A stretch of DNA of 64,000 nucleotides from Streptomyces sp. NA02950 (GCF_013364155.1 NZ_CP054916.1:9555721-9619720), one strand, 5' to 3'. Counted from the first letter of the stretch, positions 34,694 through 42,605 are shown. Notes: generated by a model not told the origin, from the sequence alone. Program-made: numbers and translations.

Positions 34694-35307
34694 CACTTCT
34701 CCCTCCCTTCCGATTCGATGGATGTACCGGCGCCCAGCAGCTGCTGAAGCGCCGTCTGCGGCACCGGAGCGAGGTGCTCCCGGTCCCGCCGGAGGCTCGC
34801 CCGGCGCCGGCCCAGGGACCGAAGTCCGCGCCGGTGTTCCGGCTCGGCCGACGGCGCCCGCGTGGCCGACCGCCGCACTACCGGCGCTGGCGGTACCGGC
34901 GGCACGGCACCGGCGACAGCACCCACCACGGCGCGCTCGACGGTGAACGCCCCCAGCAGCATCTGAGGACGGCGGTCCCGCGCCGGGCGCCCGCCGATGC
35001 GCCCTGCGGGCGGCTGGAACAGCACACCGATCACGCCCGCCACAGCCGCCCACGGTGATCGGCCCCCGATCCGGGCCCGCCGGGCCATCCAGACCGCAAC
35101 GGCCCACGCCGCCACCGGCACCGGCCCCAGCCACGACCACCAGCTGAACGTCTTGATCAGCAGCACCGCACCCACGAAGGCGACCGCCAGCTGCGGCGGC
35201 GTGTACGGGCCCAACGGGATCTTCCAGTCACCCACCCGTCCCAGCACCCACGGATGCCGACGCGCCGCGGTGTACGTTCGGCTGACCCGCCGCTTCGCCG
35301 CACTCAT
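34693..35307 (-). CDS. TcpE/PrgI-like membrane protein, 204 aa
   Basis: The N-terminus has VGDWKIPLGPYTPPQLAVAF, which matches the 'gdwk-lp' entry of TcpE/PrgI-type proteins of Gram-positive conjugation. Two or three hydrophobic segments follow (LAVAFVGAVLLIKTFSWWSW, PVPVAAWAVAVWMA, AAVAGVIGVLFQ). The C-terminal half is Arg/Pro-rich and cytoplasmic, ending near EHLAPVPQTALQQLLG. It overlaps VirB4 directly downstream, and the pairing of a VirB3-like protein with VirB4 is a general rule of these systems. Confidence 0.7.
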   Translation of the reverse strand: MSAAKRRVSRTYTAARRHPWVLGRVGDWKIPLGPYTPPQLAVAFVGAVLLIKTFSWWSWLGPVPVAAWAVAVWMARRARIGGRSPWAAVAGVIGVLFQPPAGRIGGRPARDRRPQMLLGAFTVERAVVGAVAGAVPPVPPAPVVRRSATRAPSAEPEHRRGLRSLGRRRASLRRDREHLAPVPQTALQQLLGAGTSIESEGREK

Positions 35308-35615
35308 CCCGAGCCCCCTGCCGGGGGCACCTGATCCACGACGCGCACCACGGCGGGGGAGGACTTCGCGGGGTTCTTGACCTCATCCTCGAAGATCGAC
35401 GCCAGGCTGAATTTCGAGGCGTAGATGCCCAGCGCGATCGCCATCGCCAGAAGGGCTCCGATGCCCGCCTTCAGACTTCCCCGGCGCACCAGCTCCGTGA
35501 TCACGATCCACGACAGCGCCACCGGCAGACCCTTGTCGGCCCAGCGGCCGAGCATGTCCAGCCAGCCAGTGCCCAAGTCGTCAAGCTTCCCCGCCAGAAG
35601 AACACTGCTGTTCAC
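35304..35615 (-). CDS. Small transfer-locus membrane protein, 103 aa
   Basis: The start is GTG 35613-35615, which overlaps the TGA of the tcpC-like gene (GTGA). The product begins MNSSVLLAGKLDDLGTGWLD with the initiating V read as M. It contains hydrophobic segments LPVALSWIVITELV and AGIGALLAMAIALGIYASK. A short outside or cytoplasmic tail ends SPAVVRVVDQVPPAGGSG. Size and topology recall the small VirB2-like or TcpD-like membrane proteins next to TcpC and TcpE. The family assignment is by position, not by motif. Confidence 0.55.
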   Translation of the reverse strand: MNSSVLLAGKLDDLGTGWLDMLGRWADKGLPVALSWIVITELVRRGSLKAGIGALLAMAIALGIYASKFSLASIFEDEVKNPAKSSPAVVRVVDQVPPAGGSG

Positions 35616-36622
35616 AGCGCACCCCCAGCGGTCCGCTGGTCCGTGCCCGCCGCCGTCGGCTGGTCCCATGCGGCGCCCCAAGCGCGGTGCCCCCGCCCGG
35701 CGGACTCGGCGTCCAGCGACGCGATCTCCCAGCGGCCGTCCCGGGCTGACACCCGCAGGCTGTAGACCAGCGGCCAGCTGGCCAACGCGTCCACGGCCCG
35801 AAGTCCCACCTGGACCCGGACCACTGTGCCCTCCTTGGCCACCGGGCCCTTGGCGACAGCGTCATCGGCCGAGACCTCCTCGACCTCCACCCGCTGATAC
35901 CCGGGACCGCTCACCGGTGCCAGCCGCACCCCGGGCGCCAGATACCGCTCCGTCTCACCCACCCCGGCCAGATACGCCGAGAGGAACTCCGACACCGTCG
36001 ACGACAGCGCACTGCCCTCCGGCACCGTCACCCGATACGCAGACTCCGGCGCCCGCCCCGCCGACGGCCCGGCGACCCGAGCCGGTCCAGCCGTCACCAC
36101 GAACGCGCCCGCATCCGAGCGGCCCGAGGCCACCAGCGGCACCGCGAAGTACCGCACCTGCCCACCGGACTGCGCAGCCACCGTCACCGACCACGCCCCA
36201 CCAGACAGCCGCGCACTGCGCACCGCCACCACCCGATCCACATCCGGCTGCGCACCCTCACGCGGCTCCGGAAGATCGACCCCCGGCGCCATCGCACGAA
36301 GCCTGCGCACCTCCGCCCGCTCCTCGCTGCGGCTGTCACTGCGCAGCCACAGCGTCACGAACAGCTCGGCATACCCCGAGGGGTCGGCGGTGGACCGCAC
36401 CGGCCGCGGTGCCGACGCAGTCTTCTGAACCACCGGCCCCGGCTCGGGCGAGGCCGCTGCGATCACCAGCGCGGCCGGTCCCGCTGCCAGCGCCCCCCAG
36501 ACGGCCACCCGGCCCAGCCGGACCCACCGACGGGCGCGCAGCAGCCGCACCGAGACACCCGCCGTCTGCGAAGGCGGACCTCCGGGCTCCAACGACGCCT
36601 GACGGCGTGGGAATACAGGCAT
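35612..36622 (-). CDS. TcpC-like (VirB8 fold) conjugation protein, 336 aa
   Basis: The ATG at 36620-36622 behind CTGGAG is preferred over the GTG further upstream. A cytoplasmic tail and one membrane helix (VAVWGALAAGPAALVIAAAS) are followed by two exported domains. The first contains SGYAELFVTLWLRSD and the second LSSTVSEFLSAYLAGVGETE. The paired NTF2-like domains with the 'AE-FV--WL' signature are the features of TcpC, the essential scaffold of Gram-positive conjugation complexes. It is the first gene of the transfer operon. Repeated TTGACCACGG elements 80-150 bp upstream may regulate it. Confidence 0.75.
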   Translation of the reverse strand: MPVFPRRQASLEPGGPPSQTAGVSVRLLRARRWVRLGRVAVWGALAAGPAALVIAAASPEPGPVVQKTASAPRPVRSTADPSGYAELFVTLWLRSDSRSEERAEVRRLRAMAPGVDLPEPREGAQPDVDRVVAVRSARLSGGAWSVTVAAQSGGQVRYFAVPLVASGRSDAGAFVVTAGPARVAGPSAGRAPESAYRVTVPEGSALSSTVSEFLSAYLAGVGETERYLAPGVRLAPVSGPGYQRVEVEEVSADDAVAKGPVAKEGTVVRVQVGLRAVDALASWPLVYSLRVSARDGRWEIASLDAESAGRGHRAWGAAWDQPTAAGTDQRTAGGAL

Positions 36623-36703
36623 GACGAACTCCAGGTCACAAGCGGTCGGATCGATACCTGGAGACAACCCGCCGCCTCTGACCGGTCGGCTGGCCAGCGC
36701 CCA

Positions 36704-36776
36704 TTGACCACGGTCACGACCCCGTCACATCCCCCCGGCCACGCCGTGGTCAACCAACCGGTCAACCCTGACCACG
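36704..36776. promoter_or_regulatory. Cluster of TTGACCACGG-type operator sites upstream of the tcpC-like gene
   Basis: TTGACCACGG (36704-36713) and CCGTGGTCAA (36744-36753) are exact inverted copies 30 bp apart. They are followed by GGTCAACC (36760-36767) and TGACCACG (36769-36776). They lie 80-155 bp upstream of the first transfer gene. Spacing and repetition are those of operators for a dimeric repressor, such as the Kor-type GntR regulators of actinobacterial transfer genes. Confidence 0.5.
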
Positions 36777-37167
36777 CCCCCCACCTGGGGCCCCACCATC
36801 CGGCCCGACCCGCCCGCGCCTCCGGTTGCAGTCGCTGCCGAGCAGCTGGCACCTCACCTCAGCGCGGTGTCCCGATCAGCCGGGGGTGCTCGGTCTTCGC
36901 CAGAGCGATCGCAGGAACGCTCGTCAGCCTCTCCTCGGTGACCCTTCCTTCGCCCTGCGCGGCCGTGCCGCCGCGAGGAGATACGGGACGCGCCGCTTCC
37001 GTACTCCGCAACCAGAGCGACGAGAGGCCCCCGGCAGGAGCAGGGGCGCCCTGCGCAGCCGACCGCGGGCCAGCCGATGCCCATCGCATGGCTGCGCAGC
37101 CCGGGCACGCAGACCACAACTGCGCACTCCCCGGCGCCTCTCGACTGCGCAATCCCCGACCAGAACC

Positions 37168-37188
37168 TTGACCACGAATCGACCACGG
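37168..37188. promoter_or_regulatory. Direct repeat of the TTGACCACGG-type site upstream of the plus-strand unit
   Basis: TTGACCACG and TCGACCACGG are direct copies 11 bp apart, about 110 bp upstream of the gene at 37297. The same motif occurs near the divergent tcpC-like gene, so one regulator may control both directions. Confidence 0.45.
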
Positions 37189-37296
37189 CAAGCGTGATGC
37201 GAGCGTGACTCCCGGCTCCGGATTTGGTGACCGGTCTGGTCAGAGCACACGGGTCTGCTGATCGACATGCAGAACCCGTCCTCAAGGAGGAGCCCG

Positions 37297-37665
37297 ATGC
37301 TCTGGCGCCATCGCTCACGTGGCCGCCGTGCCATCCCGCATGCGGCGCCCGCCCCGCTCGACTGCACCACGCAGCACACGCCGGCGACCCCCCTGCTGAT
37401 CCACGAACTGCGGGCCGTCAGAACGCACACCCGCAACATCGGCAGCTGGCTCGCGGTACGTGAGACGCACCCGGAGGAGTACCTGCGGCTCGCCCGCAGC
37501 GTGATCGCGGATCTCGCCTGCGGCTGGCAGGTCCAGACCGGCGGCGAGGGCCGAATCGAGGACCTGCTGACCGACAGCCGCATCCGTCTGCAATCGCCCG
37601 ATCACGACACCCCCGCAGCGCGCGAGCACCTCGAATCCACCCGCATCCACGGGGACAACGCATGA
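37297..37665 (+). CDS. Uncharacterised protein, 122 aa
   Basis: ATG 37297 follows AAGGAGGAGCCCG, a near-perfect ribosome-binding site, and is therefore preferred over the ATG at 37267. The N-terminus is Arg/Pro-rich. The coherent part is ELRAVRTHTRNIGSWLAVRE followed by EYLRLARSVIADLACGW, two or three helices without a recognised family. It is 40 bp upstream of the helix-turn-helix gene and transcribed with it, diverging from the transfer operon. A small regulatory or replication-accessory role is possible. Confidence 0.6.
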   Translation: MLWRHRSRGRRAIPHAAPAPLDCTTQHTPATPLLIHELRAVRTHTRNIGSWLAVRETHPEEYLRLARSVIADLACGWQVQTGGEGRIEDLLTDSRIRLQSPDHDTPAAREHLESTRIHGDNA

Positions 37666-37705
37666 CCCCTCGCACCCCGCCCAGCACAGACCACGGCGGT
37701 GAGAC

Positions 37706-39013
37706 GTGAGCGGTGTCGACGCTGCCGCGTACGTCATGCGGCTGCACCTGCCCACCCCGGCGCACAAGCTGGTGCTCCTGGCGGTCGCCACCCGCTGCGA
37801 CCAGAACTACTCCGCCTTCCCCGGACGCGCCCTGATCGCCAGTGAGGCGTTGGTGAGTGAAGAGCGCACCAAAACCCTGCTGCGCGAGCTCCGGCGTGAC
37901 GGCTACCTGTCCGCTCGGCAGCGCTATCGCAGCAACGGCAGCAAGACGACCAACCGCTTCTTCGTCCACGGGCCATGGGACCAGTGGGGCGGCACCAACC
38001 ACCCCTTCGCCGAGATCAGCTACTACCAAGATCACGACGACCGGTACGCGGCCATCCGCGAGGGCGAGTTCATCCCCCGCCCGACACTTCGCCTCCCTGC
38101 CAAGGGAGGGGTTGCCGACAACCCCTGCCCTGACCAGGGCTCACCTGCTCCGGGGGCAGGGGTTGTGGGCAACCCCTCCCAGGGGTCGCCCACAACACCC
38201 TCCCCGGGTATCACCCACAACCCCTCCATAACCAATCAACAAGAACCCACCAAGGGGAACCACCTTCCGGACGTCCGCAGGACTGGTGCGGGTGGTAAGG
38301 AGTCCGCCTCCTCAGCGGCTGGCGCCGCGGCGAGGACGGCGGGAGCCACCCCCAAGTCCCGGTCCCCGAAAGCCGTCACACCGCGACCGCGAAAGCGGCC
38401 CGCCGGGTGGGAGCAGGTCGCGGCCGCACTGCCCCGCGAAGTTCAGCCCGCCCGCGCCGGGGGCCGTCTCGCCCCGACCCTCATCCGCGCCATCTGCGAC
38501 GCCCTCACAGGCATCCCCGGCTCCGCGCCCGGTACCTACCGGATCCCGCCCCGCACTCCCGAACAGCTCATCGCCCGCATCAACCGCCGCTGGCACCAGG
38601 CCCGGGGCCCCGAACGGACGGCCGAGCACTACACCGGGCCCGACCCCATCCGCCGCCCCGTCGGCTACGTGGCCGATCTCCTCACCGCCCACGACTGCCC
38701 CGACCCGTCCTGCGAAGACGGACTGATCATCAACACCGGCCGACTCTGCGCCACCTGCCAGGCACGCCGCGCCGAGCAGCGCCAGGCCGAGCAGGCACGC
38801 GCCGAACTCGAAGAGCGCCTCACCTGCGACGCCGAGCTGTCCTCCGCGCACGACGCCTACGAAACGGCGGCCGCCCGCGAAGGACACCAGATGCGCGAGC
38901 GCCTGGCTGCCGCCGGTCACTGGGGGGCGCTCCTGGACCACGAGGTCGAGACCCACATGCGCGCCTGGCGTCACCAGCACCCGTCACCGAATGGCGGCTC
39001 CCATGCCTCGTAA
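37706..39013 (+). CDS. Helix-turn-helix domain protein, 435 aa, with internal GVxxNP repeats
   Basis: Residues ~1-95 form a winged-helix domain of the type used in plasmid replication or initiator-like proteins (HKLVLLAVATRCDQNYSAFP, EALVSEERTKTLLRELRRDG). Residues ~130-175 are a low-complexity repeat with GGVADNP, GVVGNPS and HNPS. The C-terminal half has CPDPSC and CATC pairs near residues 333-352, a likely zinc site, inside helical sequence rich in Glu and Arg. The GTG start follows GGTGAGAC. The protein is probably DNA-binding. Replication or transfer control fits the location but is not shown. Confidence 0.65.
   Translation: MSGVDAAAYVMRLHLPTPAHKLVLLAVATRCDQNYSAFPGRALIASEALVSEERTKTLLRELRRDGYLSARQRYRSNGSKTTNRFFVHGPWDQWGGTNHPFAEISYYQDHDDRYAAIREGEFIPRPTLRLPAKGGVADNPCPDQGSPAPGAGVVGNPSQGSPTTPSPGITHNPSITNQQEPTKGNHLPDVRRTGAGGKESASSAAGAAARTAGATPKSRSPKAVTPRPRKRPAGWEQVAAALPREVQPARAGGRLAPTLIRAICDALTGIPGSAPGTYRIPPRTPEQLIARINRRWHQARGPERTAEHYTGPDPIRRPVGYVADLLTAHDCPDPSCEDGLIINTGRLCATCQARRAEQRQAEQARAELEERLTCDAELSSAHDAYETAAAREGHQMRERLAAAGHWGALLDHEVETHMRAWRHQHPSPNGGSHAS
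38105..38225 (+). repeat. Tandem imperfect GGGGTTGYSSRCAACCCC-like inverted repeats inside the HTH gene
   Basis: GGGGTTGCCGACAACCCC and GGGGTTGTGGGCAACCCC occur about 50 bp apart, each nearly palindromic. They are followed by two partial CCCACAAC copies. They encode the GVxxNP repeats of the protein, so the DNA is under coding constraint, yet the dyads could also bind the encoded protein. Confidence 0.5.
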
Positions 39014-39220
39014 AGCGCCCCTCCACCACAGCGACGCGACCGTGCAGCGCTCACCCTCCAGCAGCACCGCGGCCCCGGGCCGCGCAACACGGTTTGCCCG
39101 CCGAGGACGACCTGCGGCACTCCCGCGCAGCCGCGCGCCCCCTCAGGCAGGAGCCCGGCCCGCTCCATCACCAGAAGAAACCCAACAGCAGCAGACGAAG
39201 TCGATGAAAAGGAACGATTC

Positions 39221-39697
39221 ATGAGCATGATCCGTAAGTCCATCGTGGCGGCCTCGGCTGTAGCCGTGCTCGGCAGCACGGTCGTCGTCGCCACCGCGCC
39301 CAGCGCGAGTGCCACCAACCGGGTCAACCGTTGCGGGGCGTCCTACCACTTCAAGAAGTCGTGGCCGCTCAAGAGCACGGGGCAAGTCGACCCCTACGGC
39401 AAGAAGGTCGGATACATCGACGTGTACTGGTCCCCCTCCAGCGGCAAGAACTGCGCTATCGCCCGGCCGAAGAACGGCGTCTTCCGCCCGACGGACGTCA
39501 TGGTCAGGATCCAGAGGAGCGGTACGGGCCGCTGGGACCAGGACGGCTACCGGCCCAGCCAGCACCACAAGAAGTTCGCCGGGCCGGTCTACGCGAAGGC
39601 CCGGGGCAAGTGCGTCGACATCGAGGGCGGCTTCAGCTACATGTACGGCGGCGCTGACGGAGCCTACGGCCTCTACGAGAGGAAGCACTGCTCGTAA
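39221..39697 (+). CDS. Secreted protein resembling spore-associated protein A, 158 aa
   Basis: An AAAGGAACGATTC ribosome-binding site precedes ATG 39221. Residues 1-32 are a signal peptide ending SASA. The mature part has CGASYHFKKSWPLKS, VYWSPSSGKNCAIARPKNGV, FAGPVYAKARGKCVDIEGGF and a terminal HCS, giving four Cys. This layout (Cys near the N-terminus, 'GKNC', 'GPVYA-A-GKC', final Cys) follows the SapA-type family of Streptomyces secreted proteins associated with spores and aerial growth. Function is unknown. A strong hairpin terminator follows. Confidence 0.7.
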   Translation: MSMIRKSIVAASAVAVLGSTVVVATAPSASATNRVNRCGASYHFKKSWPLKSTGQVDPYGKKVGYIDVYWSPSSGKNCAIARPKNGVFRPTDVMVRIQRSGTGRWDQDGYRPSQHHKKFAGPVYAKARGKCVDIEGGFSYMYGGADGAYGLYERKHCS

Positions 39698-39713
39698 CCC
39701 GCACTGTCTCAGC

Positions 39714-39762
39714 ATGAGGCGCGCGGGCTCCGGTCATGTCGACCGGGGCCCGCGCGCCTCAT
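39714..39762. terminator. Bidirectional hairpin terminator between convergent genes
   Basis: ATGAGGCGCGCGGGC (39714-39728) pairs with GCCCGCGCGCCTCAT (39748-39762), with further CCGGT/ACCGG pairing inside. It lies between the plus-strand SapA-like gene and the minus-strand gene ending at 39817. It can serve both directions. Confidence 0.85.
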
Positions 39763-39816
39763 GTCCGTGCCCGGCTGGGCTGGGTCACCCGCCGTGCCTG
39801 CCGGGAGGGGCAGTGC

Positions 39817-40644
39817 CTATTCGCCCTCGCGGATGAGCTTCATGCGAGCTTCCTTGACCGCCCGCTCCCACTTCCACGTCGGCTCGTTGTGCCGTGCGGC
39901 GAGTTGGGCGCCCATGCCGCGGCGGTGGCCGCCCTGCTCGCGGATGAAGGCCAGTGCGGTGGCGATGCGCTCCTCCGTTTCCGGCTTGCGCTCTCGAGAC
40001 TGGGGGTGGCCTTCGGGCCGTCCGGCTGTGCCGGTGTTGTCGCCCTGGCGCTTGCGGTCGAAGTCCTGAAGGTCGCCACGGCGGAAGGCGGGGATCTGTC
40101 GACCGCTGGGCCCTTCCACGGTCCCGACCGAGTCCGGGAAGTAGCCGGGGTTGTCCTTGAGGTACTTGCGGATGACGTTCGGGCCGGCGAAGTGGAAGAA
40201 CTCCGCGGCCTGGTTGATCGAGATCCGGTCCTCGACGTCCCCTTCATAGAGGTCCGGCGACGTCGGAAGCACCTTCTGCTTCTTGCGCAGCTGCAAGGCC
40301 GCGTAGAACGCTTCGAACTCCCGCTCGTCGTAGAAGTCGACGCGCCTGATCTTCATCTTCTTCTCCGGGTGGCGCGGGACCTTGACCTCGTTACCCTCGT
40401 CATCCGTCATGTACTCGGGAGCCTCGTGGCGCTTGCGGTACCACAGGTTCACCGTGACGCGCGCGGCCCCGGTGCGTTTGACCATCCAGTCCCGGTTGAC
40501 CACGGCGCGGCCATTGACCATGGCGCGGCCATCGATGACCTCGATTTCGCCCTCCGGCAGCTCGGTCGCGAAAGGGACCTCCGAGGGATCTGTATGGTGG
40601 GCTCCCTGTGCGCTGGGGTTGCTCTTATACTCGGGATCGTTCAC
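39817..40644 (-). CDS. Helix-turn-helix DNA-binding protein, 275 aa
   Basis: The GTG at 40642-40644 follows GAGCAGGAAA. Two MerR/excisionase-like winged segments are visible: DWMVKRTGAARVTVNLWYRK near residue 55, and DRISINQAAEFFHFAGPNVI followed by RKYLKDNPGYFP near residue 145. The C-terminus is rich in charged residues with a final helix (RAVKEARMKLIREG). It is the promoter-distal end of the minus-strand leader-bearing region and has its own promoter and leader hairpins. It could be a regulator of the element. No closer family is recognised. Confidence 0.65.
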   Translation of the reverse strand: MNDPEYKSNPSAQGAHHTDPSEVPFATELPEGEIEVIDGRAMVNGRAVVNRDWMVKRTGAARVTVNLWYRKRHEAPEYMTDDEGNEVKVPRHPEKKMKIRRVDFYDEREFEAFYAALQLRKKQKVLPTSPDLYEGDVEDRISINQAAEFFHFAGPNVIRKYLKDNPGYFPDSVGTVEGPSGRQIPAFRRGDLQDFDRKRQGDNTGTAGRPEGHPQSRERKPETEERIATALAFIREQGGHRRGMGAQLAARHNEPTWKWERAVKEARMKLIREGE

Positions 40645-40669
40645 TTTCCTGCTCCTCGGGGCGGAAGGT

Positions 40670-40725
40670 GGGTTGGATATTGATGGCCGGTGGGACGTTC
40701 GGTCGGGGTTGCCGCTCTGGACCGA
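40670..40725 (-). promoter_or_regulatory. Leader element 1: hairpin with GGCAA loop and CCAACCC tract
   Basis: In the transcript, TCGGTC/GACCGA arms enclose a loop region with GGCAACCC. An ATCCAACCC tract follows about 25 bases before the start of the gene at 40644. A second short hairpin (ACACCT/AGGTGT, 40725-40740) lies upstream. Confidence 0.6.
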
Positions 40726-40794
40726 CACCTTTCGAGGTGTATTCCGCCGGCCATCGCCATGTGGTGCACACGCCGGACCTAACCGACAGTCGTA

Positions 40795-40823
40795 ATTATG
40801 CACTCATGCTCTGGGGGAGTCAA
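40795..40823 (-). promoter_or_regulatory. Promoter P1 (sigma-70 type)
   Basis: On the minus strand TTGACT and CATAAT are separated by 17 bases. It drives the helix-turn-helix gene at 40644. It belongs to a family of seven similar promoters in this region. Confidence 0.7.
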
Positions 40824-41241
40824 GCGAGTCCATAGCTCGCCGCAACGGGCTCTCCTTCGTACGCGCGGCAGCAGCGTGACCACGCCGACAGGCTCCGCTG
40901 AGGCGGAGCCTCCAACCCCAGCACTCCCGGGTGCTCACGCTCACTACCAGAAACCAGGCCCTCGGCGTCCCCTACCCGCCGAACGCGGGCGTGTGCGAGC
41001 GCTACCCGGTGAGTGACGGGCCGCCGCCCGTTACTCGCCGGGTCTTGCTGACAGAGCTCGGAGGCGTGTCCGGGGTCAGCGTCTGCGGACCTCGGCGAGG
41101 AAGTCCATCGGGTGCTTGCGAACCGACCGGCCTCAGTCCGGGTGAGCCACTCCCGCAGAGCGGCTGGCACCCGGTGGTTCCCGCCGTACACGCCTCGCAG
41201 ACCGGCGCGCACTGGACCAGCCGCACGACGGCCGACGGCTC
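40824..41241. other. Intergenic stretch downstream of the first PP-loop gene
   Basis: It contains two hairpins (40890-40911 and 41011-41036) that probably end transcription from the 42 kb operon. A Cys-rich snatch (QCAPVCEACTAG) and a separate KHPMDFLAEVRRR ending occur in different minus frames, so a decayed small zinc-binding gene may have been here. No intact gene is supported. Confidence 0.45.
40890..40911. terminator. Hairpin terminator candidate
   Basis: AGGCTCCGC and GCGGAGCCT are perfect 9-bp arms around a 4-base loop, downstream of the gene ending at 41242. A second hairpin (GAGTGACGGG/CCCGTTACTC) is at 41011-41036. Confidence 0.6.
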
Positions 41242-42528
41242 TCACGGGCTGGTCAACTCCAGCTGTTTCGTCCTCAGTCCAAGCGTGCGCCACGCCCCGA
41301 GGAAGCCCGGCCGGACCTTGTCCCTGGCCAGCGTCGGGGCGACGACGTCAAACCACTCGCGCACCGGATACCGCTCCCCGCGCCGCAGCGCCCAGGAACG
41401 AGGGATGCGGTATTCGTCGACCTCCACGCTCCCGCCCTTGGAGGAGGCCAAGCGCCGCAGCTGCTGCACCGCCCCAGACCGTGTGCTGGCCACACTCAGA
41501 GTCTGAACGCTCCGCCAGGCCGGACCCTTGGCTCCCTCGTCCCCGCGGGCCCAGATGATCCGCTGAACCCGGTACACCGACCAGGTGCCGGCGAGCTGGG
41601 CGCGCCGGAAGGCGGTCAGCGCATCGGTGTTGCGGTCGGCCACGACGTGACTGTGCAGGGTCGTGGTCCCGAATAGGCGGCTGTTCGGGTTCAGGGCAAG
41701 TGCCGAATGCTCCAGCATGAGCACGTCCGCCGCCCGCTCAGGAAACGACCGCAGCCGCTCAAGGTGCTGAGGCAAGCTACCAATATTGCCCGGAAAGGGG
41801 CATTGCGCACAATGCGACTTGCGCCAGGTGATGCCGAACTGCTCCCGCAACAGCTCGAGGCACTCCGCGCGACCGTACCCCCACTCGATCAACGGGTACT
41901 CCGGGGAGCGGGTGAGCGAGGTGTACGTCTGATCCCGCAGTACGCGCGTTCCCTCCTCGGCATTGAAGCCCAGGACATGCCGGTACGGGCGGCCGTGGAG
42001 TTCTGCGGCGATGAACCGGTCGATCACGGATCCCTTGAACTTGACCGAGCAGGTTCTCCGGCCTTGCGCCACCATGGGCACGGTGCCGGTGGTCCGCAGC
42101 TCGTCGCTCAGCCGCCAGGGCCCGGCCTTGTGCAGCCGGGTCGGCGAGCGGCTGTCGTCGAGGACAACGATCCCGTCGGACTCAAAGGGACCGCCCCGCG
42201 CGACTTGGACCAGGCGCACGCCGTGCTTGCGCAGCAGCGGCAAGACGTACCGCTCCCCGGCCCTCAGGGTGTCGTCCCATTCGTCACCGGTCGCCGCGTA
42301 CACCACGATCAGGTTGTCGGGGCTGTAGCCCAGGGCCCGGTACATCGGCTGGGTCTGCGAATTGCCCAGGATCAGTGTCAGGAACGCCGTGGAGTCAACC
42401 CCAAGGCCCCAACTGACCACGACCGGCGCTTCAGCGGAAGGCCCGGCGAACATGGCGGGCACCGTGCGGGACGCCCCCAACAGGCGCGGCGGCTCGCCGA
42501 ACAGATCCTGCTGAACGACGGAGATCAC
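41242..42528 (-). CDS. PP-loop ATP-pyrophosphatase / PAPS-reductase-like enzyme, 428 aa
   Basis: Residues ~36-47 contain VVSWGLGVDSTAF, a PP-loop (SGGxDS-type) that binds the pyrophosphate of ATP. LIVVYAATGDEWDDT follows. Further on are RRTCSVKFKGSVIDRF and, near residue 239, KSHCAQCPFPGN, giving Cys residues that could hold a metal or serve in sulfur chemistry. The family comprises adenylating enzymes related to PAPS reductase, DndC and QueC, which modify bases or activate sulfur. The chosen GTG start overlaps the TGA of a 20-codon leader ORF. Linkage to a DpdA-like gene, a DNA methyltransferase and a second PP-loop gene suggests nucleic-acid modification. Confidence 0.75.
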   Translation of the reverse strand: MISVVQQDLFGEPPRLLGASRTVPAMFAGPSAEAPVVVSWGLGVDSTAFLTLILGNSQTQPMYRALGYSPDNLIVVYAATGDEWDDTLRAGERYVLPLLRKHGVRLVQVARGGPFESDGIVVLDDSRSPTRLHKAGPWRLSDELRTTGTVPMVAQGRRTCSVKFKGSVIDRFIAAELHGRPYRHVLGFNAEEGTRVLRDQTYTSLTRSPEYPLIEWGYGRAECLELLREQFGITWRKSHCAQCPFPGNIGSLPQHLERLRSFPERAADVLMLEHSALALNPNSRLFGTTTLHSHVVADRNTDALTAFRRAQLAGTWSVYRVQRIIWARGDEGAKGPAWRSVQTLSVASTRSGAVQQLRRLASSKGGSVEVDEYRIPRSWALRRGERYPVREWFDVVAPTLARDKVRPGFLGAWRTLGLRTKQLELTSP

Positions 42529-42587
42529 GCGCGCCCGCCCTTCTGGTCCTTGCTGAGATCGATCTGCTGCTGGACGAACGTGGACAT
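42525..42587 (-). CDS. 20-residue leader peptide coupled to the PP-loop gene
   Basis: ATG 42585-42587 follows GAAGGGATCCCCGCC and opens MSTFVQQQIDLSKDQKGGRA, ending in a TGA that overlaps the GTG of the next gene (GTGA). The next gene itself lacks a strong ribosome-binding site, so its translation should depend on this peptide. The sequence begins directly after the conserved leader hairpin and CCAACCC tract. No regulatory codon run (for example repeated Cys or Trp) is present. Confidence 0.5.
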   Translation of the reverse strand: MSTFVQQQIDLSKDQKGGRA

Positions 42588-42605
42588 GGCGGGGATCCCT
42601 TCGGT

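Larger units (their letters stand above)
36623..37296. other. Divergent control region between the transfer operon and plus-strand genes
   Basis: These 674 bases have no frame with both a ribosome-binding site and coherent codon bias. They hold several copies of a TTGACCACGG-like element (listed separately). Minus-strand open frames overlapping 36854-37318 are Arg/Ser/Pro-rich artefacts of high GC content. Confidence 0.5.

Noticed and set aside
36854..37318. Minus-strand coding in the transfer control region
   Set aside because: The overlapping frames are Ser/Arg/Pro-rich without ribosome-binding sites and do not resemble known families.
38991..39224. A 77-residue plus-strand ORF between the HTH and SapA-like genes
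   Set aside because: It has an ATGA overlap with the next start, but the composition is low-complexity, it overlaps the previous gene, and it has no ribosome-binding site.
40820..41293. A 157-residue minus-strand ORF downstream of the PP-loop gene
   Set aside because: Coding-like snatches lie in three different frames and two hairpins interrupt it, so at most a decayed gene is present.
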